7,582 bases of DNA from Candidatus Aenigmatarchaeota archaeon. Lineage in GTDB: Archaea; Aenigmatarchaeota; Aenigmatarchaeia; GW2011-AR5. Both the position numbers and the translations under genes were made by a program. The DNA is taken from NCBI GenBank assembly GCA_016198625.1, contig JACQIH010000040.1, positions 1-7,582 of the forward strand, written 5' to 3'. Below the pieces are notes generated by a model. That model searched no databases. It was not told where the DNA came from and saw only the letters and a list, made by a program, of their open reading frames with translations. Positions 1 to 3,772 of the stretch are shown one piece after another (the first letter of the stretch is position 1; the number at the start of each line of letters is the position of its first letter).

Positions 1-72
1 GATTATTATCTTGAACTTTATGTCTAAAATTTCCCGCTCAAGTACTTTTTTCTGCGCCTTCACGATTTTCAT
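1..72 (-). CDS. N-terminal fragment of unknown protein, runs off window
   Basis: The minus strand is open from an ATG at 70-72 to the window edge: 24 codons reading MKIVKAQKKVLEREILDIKF and then an Ile-rich stretch. An AAAGGT motif (78-84) lies about six bases before the ATG and matches the archaeal ribosome binding consensus. T-rich DNA at 107-127 could provide both a terminator for the upstream mini-ORF and a TATA-like element for this gene. The fragment is lysine-rich and probably helical. It is too short to assign to a family. The call rests on the open frame plus the ribosome binding site, so it is moderate at best. Confidence 0.4.
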   Translation of the reverse strand, partial: MKIVKAQKKVLEREILDIKFKIII

Positions 73-106
73 GTTTGAACCTTTGATTTTTTAGCCGGAA
101 TTTTGG

Positions 107-124
107 AAAAAAATAAAAATAAAA
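107..124 (-). terminator. Oligo-T transcription terminator
   Basis: Read on the minus strand this is TTTTATTTTTATTTTTTT, the type of T-tract at which archaeal RNA polymerase stops. It begins 16 bases after the stop codon of the mini-ORF at 140-163 and precedes the partial gene at 1-72. Confidence 0.4.
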
Positions 125-139
125 TATGTTGGAATGAAT

Positions 140-163
140 TTACTTTCTTCGTCTGCTTGCCAT
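140..163 (-). CDS. Mini-ORF, polybasic heptapeptide MASRRRK
   Basis: Seven codons (MASRRRK) followed by TAA. The ATG is preceded by AAAGGGTGATTGAAA, in which GGTGA is complementary to the 3' end of archaeal 16S rRNA at normal spacing. Two other mini-ORFs in this window, at 3092-3127 and 3215-3241, share the same layout: GGGTGA, five to seven bases, ATG-GC(A/G), Arg/Lys codons, TAA. A T-rich terminator follows within 20 bases. No clear TATA box sits at the expected distance; the AT-rich inner stem at 276-286 is the nearest candidate. Coding is inferred from the ribosome binding site and the threefold recurrence. Purine-rich DNA giving Arg/Lys codons by chance remains possible. Confidence 0.35.
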   Translation of the reverse strand: MASRRRK

Positions 164-217
164 TTTCAATCACCCTTTACAGTTTTGAGGAACCTTTTTG
201 ATGCAACTTCCATTTTG

Positions 218-244
218 ATGAAACTTCGTTCGGAAAAGTTTCAT
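218..244. repeat. 9-bp perfect hairpin
   Basis: ATGAAACTT (218-226) and AAGTTTCAT (236-244) are perfect inverted repeats around a nine-base loop. It is the first of a run of hairpins reaching to 468. Either strand could fold; function is unknown. Confidence 0.5.
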
Positions 245-256
245 TGAAAGGAAATC

Positions 257-350
257 GGCGGATGAAATTCGCTAAATTAATTATTAGCGCGGAGCACTGT
301 GCTTCCAGTGCAGGTTTGCGCTAATTATTATTCTCCTCCTTTCATCCGCC
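257..350. other. Nested 94-base stem-loop, candidate structured RNA
   Basis: Three stems lie one inside another. The outer stem is GGCGGATGAAA (257-267) with TTTCATCCGCC (340-350), 11 perfect pairs. The middle stem is TAATTATTAGCGC (278-290) with GCGCTAATTATTA (318-330), 12 of 13 pairs. The apical stem is GCACTG (294-299) with CAGTGC (306-311) around TGCTTC. A competing local hairpin exists: CGCTAA (270-275) can pair with TTAGCG (284-289) instead, and CGCTAA recurs at 319-324, so two folds are mutually exclusive. On the minus strand it would be transcribed downstream of ftsZ, and contains AAAGGAGGAGAA with no following ATG. It may be a ncRNA, a 3' UTR structure or a mobile-element remnant; the sequence does not decide. 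Confidence 0.5.
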
Positions 351-359
351 AATCCATTC

Positions 360-385
360 GGAAACCATTTTTGTTTATGGTTTCC
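360..385. repeat. 9-bp perfect hairpin
   Basis: GGAAACCAT (360-368) and ATGGTTTCC (377-385) pair perfectly around an eight-base T-rich loop. It is part of the hairpin run between ftsZ and the nested element at 257-350. Confidence 0.5.
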
Positions 386-419
386 ATGGCCCGCCCCGAA
401 TTCGCTGGACGAACCGAGA

Positions 420-468
420 CTTCATTTTCCGGCGAAGGAAAAATGAAGGAAGGCCCGAAAAAAGGGCC
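420..468 (-). terminator. Tandem hairpins and T-tracts after ftsZ
   Basis: Two hairpins lie just past the ftsZ stop codon: GGCCC (452-456) with GGGCC (464-468), and CTTCATTTTCC (420-430) with GGAAAAATGAAG (437-448), one base bulged. On the minus strand the first has T6 in its loop and the second carries T5. Oligo-T tracts terminate archaeal transcription, so this is the best candidate for the end of the ftsZ transcript. The T-tract sits inside the first hairpin loop rather than after it, so it is not a bacterial-type intrinsic terminator. Confidence 0.45.
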
Positions 469-481
469 CGAAACGAAACGT

Positions 482-1537
482 TTACACAATTACCTCGATT
501 CCGAGGTCGCCGAACTTAGCGGCTTTGCCACTTGCCCTCGATGGCTGCGCGAACGGCTGCGATGTTTTCCCGAGGATGTACGGGGACTTCACTCCGGTGA
601 CAATGGTTATCACCTGGACCTTGCCCTGGAATTCGGGCAGTATCCTTGCGCCCCACATGACCAGCGCGTTGGGGTCCATGTGCTGCGAGACTGCCTCTCC
701 GATTTCGTTTATCTCCTCGAGCTTCATGTCGTCGCCGCCGATTATCTGGATAAGGGCGCCTGTCGCTCCGCTGTAATCAACGTCAAGAAGCGGATGGTTC
801 AGCGCCTTCATCACGGCATCCTTCGAGCGGTTTTGCGCGTCGCTTTCTCCCACGCCTATCGTCGCCACGCCGCCGCTTCGCATGATTGTTCTCACGTCAG
901 CGTAGTCGAGATTGACCAGGGACGGCTGCGATATCATCTCGGTAATGCCCTTTATCATGGTGGCTATCAGCCCGTCGGCAACGCCGAAAGCTTCCTTCAG
1001 CGGCCTGTTGCCGGCCAGTTCCACCAGTTTCTGGTTCTCGACGACGATTACCGTGTCGCAGACCTCGCGCATCTTGGCAAGCCCTTCCTCTGCCTTGCCC
1101 AGCCTTGCGCCCTCGATTTTGAACGGCAAGGTCACTGCGGCTATTACTATGGCTCCCATCTCCTTCGCGAGATAAGCCACTACAGGCGCCGCGCCTGTTC
1201 CCGTGCCGCCTCCAAGACCGCATGTAAGAAATAATAGGTCGCATCCCTGCAATGCCGCGCGGATGTCGTTCTTGCTTTCCTGCGCCGCCTTCTCCCCGAC
1301 CTGCGGGTTGCCGCCCGCGCCGAGGCCGCGCGTCAGTTCGCGGCCCAGCAGGATTTTCTTGTGCGCCTTCGTTACAGAAAGGTGCCTCGCGTCCGTGTTG
1401 GCCGCGACCACCGAAGCGCCCTGTACGCCCACGTCCATAAGCCTGTTTGCCGTGTTGGACCCGCCCCCACCGCATCCCATGACTACGATGTGAGCCTGTT
1501 CAACATGGAAATTATCTACTTCTTCGTTGCTCATCAT
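482..1537 (-). CDS. ftsZ: Cell division GTPase FtsZ (archaeal type)
   Basis: FtsZ is the tubulin homologue that polymerises with GTP into the mid-cell division ring. The 351-residue product has the complete core: the N-terminal loop VVMGCGGGGSNTANRL (about 18-33), NTDA (47-50), the tubulin signature GGGTGTG (109-115), and the T7 catalytic loop NLDYADV (209-215), where the acidic residues complete the neighbour's GTPase site. The C-terminal domain contains MWGARI and VTGVKSPY, as in archaeal FtsZ. After a short linker (about 322-342) it ends DLGIEVIV, a likely tail for membrane-anchor partners. The start at 1535-1537 is chosen because GGAGGT lies eight bases upstream; the next ATG (1532-1534) is nearly as good. 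The frame is open further upstream, but no ribosome binding site supports a longer protein. It is probably monocistronic. Confidence 0.97.
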   Translation of the reverse strand: MMSNEEVDNFHVEQAHIVVMGCGGGGSNTANRLMDVGVQGASVVAANTDARHLSVTKAHKKILLGRELTRGLGAGGNPQVGEKAAQESKNDIRAALQGCDLLFLTCGLGGGTGTGAAPVVAYLAKEMGAIVIAAVTLPFKIEGARLGKAEEGLAKMREVCDTVIVVENQKLVELAGNRPLKEAFGVADGLIATMIKGITEMISQPSLVNLDYADVRTIMRSGGVATIGVGESDAQNRSKDAVMKALNHPLLDVDYSGATGALIQIIGGDDMKLEEINEIGEAVSQHMDPNALVMWGARILPEFQGKVQVITIVTGVKSPYILGKTSQPFAQPSRASGKAAKFGDLGIEVIV

Positions 1538-1544
1538 TTCTATT

Positions 1545-1551
1545 ACCTCCC
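1545..1551 (-). promoter_or_regulatory. ftsZ ribosome binding site
   Basis: GGGAGGT on the minus strand, eight bases before the ATG at 1535-1537. It is the strongest GGAGG-type site in the window and fixes the ftsZ start, excluding the longer open frame that begins at 1672. Confidence 0.85.
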
Positions 1552-1567
1552 AGCTAGCTAGTTTTTT

Positions 1568-1582
1568 TCTCGGGTTCCGAGA
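1568..1582 (-). promoter_or_regulatory. Hairpin in the ftsZ leader
   Basis: TCTCGG and CCGAGA pair perfectly around a three-base loop, followed on the minus strand by an A-run, a CTAGCTAG repeat and the ribosome binding site. It lies inside the predicted ftsZ leader of about 85 bases. A role in translation control is inference only. Confidence 0.35.
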
Positions 1583-1643
1583 CCCTTGAGCATGATATTT
1601 TTCATCTGATGCTTCCAAACTATACGATGCCGCGACAAAATGC

Positions 1644-1651
1644 TTTTTATA
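1644..1651 (-). promoter_or_regulatory. ftsZ TATA box
   Basis: TATAAAAA on the minus strand is an archaeal TATA-box match. Transcription would begin near 1620-1625, leaving a leader of about 85 bases before the ATG, unlike the leaderless genes nearby. Confidence 0.55.
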
Positions 1652-1696
1652 GCGCTCCGATATAGTTCGCACTTAGAAGAAACAAATCATGACGGC

Positions 1697-1732
1697 AATA
1701 ATCACCGCGGCGTAGGAAACGCGGTGATTATT
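1697..1732. repeat. 13-bp perfect inverted repeat upstream of ftsZ
   Basis: AATAATCACCGCG (1697-1709) and CGCGGTGATTATT (1720-1732) are perfect inverted repeats around ten bases; two more G-C pairs form if C1696 is bulged. The dyad lies about 45-90 bp upstream of the ftsZ TATA box and beyond the 3' end of the gene at 1875-2249. It could be an operator, a terminator stem or a small RNA hairpin. Positions 1733-1836 show no convincing gene. Confidence 0.55.
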
Positions 1733-1818
1733 CCTCTAAATTCTGCCTTAAATACTTTTTGCAAAAATCGAATAGAATTTCGCAAAAAACGCAACGGAAC
1801 CTATGTTTCGCAGGCAAT

Positions 1819-1830
1819 ACAAGTACTTGT
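1819..1830. repeat. 12-bp perfect palindrome
   Basis: ACAAGTACTTGT is its own reverse complement. It lies in the gap between ftsZ and the gene at 1875-2249. It may be a dimeric regulator site, but no partner gene is identifiable. Confidence 0.35.
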
Positions 1831-1847
1831 TAGTGGTTAAACAGGTA

Positions 1848-1874
1848 AGCCCAAAGGGCTGAAAAATGGAAAAA
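1848..1874 (-). terminator. T-tracts and hairpin after the six-cysteine protein gene
   Basis: Immediately after the stop codon (1875-1877) the minus strand has T5 (1870-1874), T5 (1862-1866), then the hairpin AGCCC (1848-1852) with GGGCT (1856-1860). The T-tracts fit archaeal termination. Confidence 0.45.
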
Positions 1875-2249
1875 TCAGCCGTACTGCTGCCTTGTCAGGA
1901 CCGACCCCGGATTGCCGCAAAGCTGCTGAGCGGTTATGTCGTACCCCGTGAAGCTCTTCGCGACTTCCTCGATGCGCTTGTTGAGGGCCGCGTCCTTGTA
2001 GCCGTTCGTGCTCGCCTTGACGCACGCCTTCAGCAGCACGTCGCTGATTGCGTTGTGCTGCTGCGCCTGCGCCGTTGCCAGGCACGGCTGCGCAGTAGGG
2101 CACAAGTCTGACGTCACCGTCGTGTCGACGGTTTTCCAGCAGCCGCGGTACTCGTCGATCTCGACGCACTGCTCGCCCAGAACAGCGCCGCCGATGTAAA
2201 GGATAGCGAAAACCATGCCGAGGAGTATGAGAAGGAATTTTATCTCCAT
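1875..2249 (-). CDS. Exported or membrane-anchored six-cysteine protein, unknown function
   Basis: This 124-residue protein starts with Lys and a hydrophobic helix (about 5-24), then carries a polar domain. There is no lipobox: the first Cys (28) follows LGEQ. The helix may therefore be an uncleaved anchor or a cleaved signal peptide, placing the rest outside the cell. Six cysteines (28, 37, 50, 56, 76, 111) could form three disulfides. The family is not recognised. The ATG at 2247-2249 is supported by an ATTTATAT box 28 bases upstream, implying a leaderless mRNA. The promoter lies only one base from the stop codon of the M23 peptidase gene, so the two are probably transcribed separately despite a 33-base gap. 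Confidence 0.8.
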   Translation of the reverse strand: MEIKFLLILLGMVFAILYIGGAVLGEQCVEIDEYRGCWKTVDTTVTSDLCPTAQPCLATAQAQQHNAISDVLLKACVKASTNGYKDAALNKRIEEVAKSFTGYDITAQQLCGNPGSVLTRQQYG

Positions 2250-2273
2250 GCTAACTTCTTTGGAGGACGCGGG

Positions 2274-2281
2274 ATATAAAT
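2274..2281 (-). promoter_or_regulatory. TATA box of the six-cysteine protein gene
   Basis: ATTTATAT on the minus strand, centred about 28 bases before the ATG at 2249, which is the spacing expected if transcription begins at or next to the start codon. Confidence 0.6.
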
Positions 2282-2282
2282 G

Positions 2283-2771
2283 TTACGCGGAGAATTCGAC
2301 CGGGAAACTCTCAAAGCTTTTTCTCCCTTTTCTCTTTCTCTTTTCCCTCACCGCGTTGAAATGCAGGTGAGGCTCTGTCGTTAATCCCGACATGCCTATG
2401 TAGCCGATTCTCTGCCTTCTTCTTATTTTCTGTCCCGGTCGGACAATCTGCCGGGTGTCCAGATGAACGTACTCTGCGAAAGTCCCGTCGCCATTATCTA
2501 TTGTCACCCAGTTCGTGTGTTTTTCTGCGAATCTCCTGAGTTCTTTCTCAGTCATCCTGTCCATTAACGCCATATCGCTTATGTAGGTCGTTGAGTCGTG
2601 TTTTACGAAGTAAATAGTACCGCCTCTTGCAGCCAGCACCGGCGTCCCGGGCGGCACTACGAAGTCTGTGGCATGCCTGAACTTCGGCCCATTGTGGGCG
2701 TATCTGCCGTGAGGGGCCCCTGTTACTGGCTTTACGCCTTTCGGGAAAGGCAGCGAGTATTTCAGTCCCAT
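2283..2771 (-). CDS. M23-family (LytM/lysostaphin-type) metallopeptidase
   Basis: M23 enzymes are zinc endopeptidases that usually cut cross-bridges in bacterial peptidoglycan. This 162-residue protein is essentially one catalytic domain. The zinc site appears complete: a candidate first His (26, or 33 in FRHATDF) with Asp36, then YVHLD (His103) and the HLHF motif with His135 and His137. The core motifs GTPVLAARGG (42-51), NGDGTFAEYVHL (93-104) and the glycine-rich RIGYIGMSG (121-129) follow in family order. There is no signal peptide or membrane segment, so it is cytoplasmic or uses an unusual export route. The tail (142-151) is very basic, EKRKRKGRK. A TATA box 26 bases upstream of the ATG indicates a leaderless mRNA. 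Since most archaea lack peptidoglycan, the substrate is uncertain. Confidence 0.9.
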   Translation of the reverse strand: MGLKYSLPFPKGVKPVTGAPHGRYAHNGPKFRHATDFVVPPGTPVLAARGGTIYFVKHDSTTYISDMALMDRMTEKELRRFAEKHTNWVTIDNGDGTFAEYVHLDTRQIVRPGQKIRRRQRIGYIGMSGLTTEPHLHFNAVREKRKRKGRKSFESFPVEFSA

Positions 2772-2793
2772 TCTCGGCAGTAGTATAAGAAGG

Positions 2794-2802
2794 TTTTTAT
2801 AC
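2794..2802. promoter_or_regulatory. Shared divergent TATA region (M23 gene and zinc-ribbon gene)
   Basis: TTTTTATAC on the plus strand reads GTATAAAAA on the minus strand. It is centred 26 bases before the M23 ATG (minus), giving a leaderless mRNA. It is also about 26-30 bases before 2824-2828 on the plus strand, giving the zinc-ribbon gene a short leader with its own ribosome binding site. One A/T box may therefore serve both directions. Confidence 0.5.
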
Positions 2803-2851
2803 TTTTCGCCACATTAATTACCGTATAGTGGCATCGTTGGGTGGGATTTTA

Positions 2852-3070
2852 ATGGGCATAAAGATAAGGCTCGTGAGAAAGATGAAGACGCTGAGAAAGC
2901 GCGGCTTCCTCACTCGCAAGCAGCTCGTCCTGCTCGAGGAGGCCAGCCAGCGCCCGTTCAAGGTCAAGAAGCCCGCGCAGAAGTATTCCTGCTCCGACTG
3001 CAGCTACGCATGGTTCTACAAGTCGATGAAATGCCCTACCTGCTCTTCTGATAAGGTAGCGGCTGTCTGA
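2852..3070 (+). CDS. Small zinc-ribbon protein, unknown function
   Basis: This 72-residue protein has a basic N-terminal half (MGIKIRLVRKMKTLRKRG, then a helix rich in Leu and Glu, about 19-34). The C-terminal half is a zinc ribbon with CSDC (47-50) and CPTC (61-64), spacing CxxC-x10-CxxC. Such proteins bind nucleic acid or act as subunits of transcription or ribosome complexes. The basic N terminus agrees with nucleic-acid binding, but the specific family is not recognised. The ATG at 2852 is chosen over the in-frame GTG at 2828 because GGTGGGA lies eight bases upstream. It converges with the mini-ORF at 3092-3127. Confidence 0.8.
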   Translation: MGIKIRLVRKMKTLRKRGFLTRKQLVLLEEASQRPFKVKKPAQKYSCSDCSYAWFYKSMKCPTCSSDKVAAV

Positions 3071-3077
3071 TTGACAG
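3063..3077. terminator. Hairpin over the zinc-ribbon gene stop codon
   Basis: CTGTC (3063-3067) and GACAG (3073-3077) pair around TGATT, which includes the TGA stop. It lies between convergent genes and might end transcription from either side, but lacks a good T-tract, so support is weak. Confidence 0.25.
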
Positions 3078-3091
3078 TATTCCGTACTTAC

Positions 3092-3127
3092 TTACATCCT
3101 CGCTGCTTTCTTTCTTCTTCTTGCCAT
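3092..3127 (-). CDS. Mini-ORF, polybasic 11-residue peptide
   Basis: Eleven codons (MARRRKKAARM) and TAA; seven... of the first nine residues after Met are mainly Arg or Lys. The ATG is preceded by GGGGTGAGAAAA, a strong archaeal ribosome binding site at the right distance. Upstream, CTTTATAG (3180-3187) could be a TATA box with a start near 3157. A two-codon ATG-GGG-TGA overlaps the ribosome binding site, probably by chance. The layout matches the mini-ORFs at 140-163 and 3215-3241. No family is known to me; it is not the ribosomal protein eL41, which is longer with a conserved Trp. Coding is plausible but unproven. Confidence 0.4.
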   Translation of the reverse strand: MARRRKKAARM

Positions 3128-3188
3128 TTTTCTCACCCCATTTTTTTGTTGAGTCGTGCTTGCTTGTCGATGAATGTAAACTATAAAG

Positions 3189-3196
3189 AAAAAAAA
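3189..3196 (-). terminator. T8 terminator between two mini-ORFs
   Basis: Eight T residues on the minus strand, 18 bases after the stop codon of the mini-ORF at 3215-3241 and just before the TATA-like CTTTATAG of the next mini-ORF. This arrangement makes the two look like separate transcription units. Confidence 0.5.
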
Positions 3197-3214
3197 TCAA
3201 AGCTCAGAAGCCGA

Positions 3215-3241
3215 TTATTTCCTTTTTCTTTTCTTCGCCAT
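3215..3241 (-). CDS. Mini-ORF, polybasic octapeptide MAKKRKRK
   Basis: Eight codons (MAKKRKRK) and TAA. The ATG follows GGGGTGAAAACGA, in which GGTGA is a strong ribosome binding site. An AATATTTA box at 3269-3276 would start transcription just before that site, and a T8 terminator follows the stop. Promoter, ribosome binding site, ORF and terminator thus form a complete minimal unit, the best supported of the three mini-ORFs in this window. All residues after Met-Ala are Lys or Arg. Function is unknown; possible roles are a ribosome- or nucleic-acid-binding peptide, or a translated leader on a regulatory RNA. Confidence 0.45.
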   Translation of the reverse strand: MAKKRKRK

Positions 3242-3268
3242 TCGTTTTCACCCCACGATATTCGTAAT

Positions 3269-3276
3269 TAAATATT
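3269..3276 (-). promoter_or_regulatory. TATA box of the MAKKRKRK mini-ORF
   Basis: AATATTTA on the minus strand. Transcription would start about 25 bases downstream, near 3248-3252, at the edge of the GGGGTGA ribosome binding site of the mini-ORF at 3215-3241. Confidence 0.4.
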
Positions 3277-3287
3277 GTCGGAGCCGG

Positions 3288-3359
3288 TTAATTAAGTTTT
3301 CGATGAAATTTTTCACCGAAGAAAATGTTTCGTTTGTGCATCCTGATGTATAGAACCAT
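3288..3359 (-). CDS. Possible coupled 23-residue basic peptide
   Basis: The stop of the gene at 3359-3700 and this ATG share an A in TGATG, the arrangement used for stop-start translational coupling. The 23 residues begin MVLYIRMHKR and end FHRKLN; they are rich in Arg, Lys and His. There is no separate ribosome binding site. A TGATG can arise by chance after a TGA stop, so support is limited. Confidence 0.2.
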   Translation of the reverse strand: MVLYIRMHKRNIFFGEKFHRKLN

Positions 3360-3700
3360 CACGGGAAGACGATACCTGCGTCTCCCCATTTGTCGAACCG
3401 GGAGCCTTCTTTGCCGGTTTTCTGGTAAGCAAGAAGTATGTCTCCCTCGGCCATAGGATGCCTGCCACTGTATTCTAGGGAAATAAAGTCCATTAGACGG
3501 CTTGCAATTATCGAATAAGTGCCGATTGCTTCATCATCGCCGATTACTACTGAGTACTTTATTATTCTCATCCCTAGTGATGCCTGAACCCTGTAGTTCT
3601 CTTCTCTCAACCTCACCCTCTTGTTCAGGGCTTCGCGGAGCTGTGTAACAAAGCCAAGAGGATAGTTTTCATTGAGATACTCCTGCGCGCTTTTTTCCAT
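3359..3700 (-). CDS. Hypothetical protein, 113 residues
   Basis: The family is not recognised. The protein has no signal peptide, membrane segment or cysteine. The first 40 residues look helical and charged (EALNKRVRLREENYRV). A central part with likely beta strands follows (IIKYSVVIG, about 46-54), then a hydrophobic helix (SIIASRLMDFISL, about 63-75). The C-terminal part contains EGDILLAY and ends RFDKWGDAGIVFP. A cytoplasmic protein is likely. The ATG at 3698-3700 is supported by TTTAAATA centred 26 bases upstream, giving a leaderless mRNA. By eye it is less G+C-rich than ftsZ or the metallo-beta-lactamase gene, which may reflect separate origin or weak codon selection. Confidence 0.75.
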   Translation of the reverse strand: MEKSAQEYLNENYPLGFVTQLREALNKRVRLREENYRVQASLGMRIIKYSVVIGDDEAIGTYSIIASRLMDFISLEYSGRHPMAEGDILLAYQKTGKEGSRFDKWGDAGIVFP

Positions 3701-3721
3701 AAAAAGAGCAAGGCAGCAGAA

Positions 3722-3729
3722 TATTTAAA
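3722..3729 (-). promoter_or_regulatory. TATA box of the 113-residue protein gene
   Basis: TTTAAATA (within TTTTAAATAT) on the minus strand, centred 26 bases before the ATG at 3700: spacing for leaderless transcription. Confidence 0.6.
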
Positions 3730-3772
3730 ACGATGAATTTTTGTTACTCTGGAGTCAAGACATCGATGAAGG

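Noticed and set aside
170..244. 24-codon minus-strand ORF (MKLFRTKFHQ...) ending in the ribosome binding site of the MASRRRK mini-ORF
   Set aside because: It lacks a ribosome binding site, and the nearest TATA-like element is too distant; the overlap with the hairpin at 218-244 explains part of its sequence.
218..350. CRISPR array or terminal-repeat transposon
   Set aside because: There are no direct repeats with regular spacers, no transposase and no visible target-site duplication; the repeats are inverted, as in hairpins.
897..1475. Long minus- and plus-strand frames within ftsZ and within the 5151-6152 gene
   Set aside because: They are out-of-frame shadows of well-supported genes, with Arg/Pro/Ala-rich nonsense and no independent start signals.
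1538..1672. N-terminal extension of FtsZ by 45 residues
   Set aside because: The frame is open but the extension has no FtsZ similarity, contains the predicted leader, and the GGAGGT site clearly marks the ATG at 1535-1537.
1803..1862. 19-codon plus-strand ORF (MFRRQYKYLL...)
   Set aside because: There is no ribosome binding site and the TTAAATA element upstream is too far for a leaderless start; it spans the palindrome and the terminator hairpin.
3131..3254. C/D-box small RNAs at the GGTGA motifs
   Set aside because: The motifs do not match box C (RUGAUGA), and no CUGA box D occurs at guide spacing on that strand for two of the three copies.
3301..3309. Recurring GATGAA motif in intergenic DNA (also near 217, 261, 3168, 3731, 3763)
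   Set aside because: It is short and A/T-rich, with no constant distance or orientation to gene starts, so chance is not excluded.
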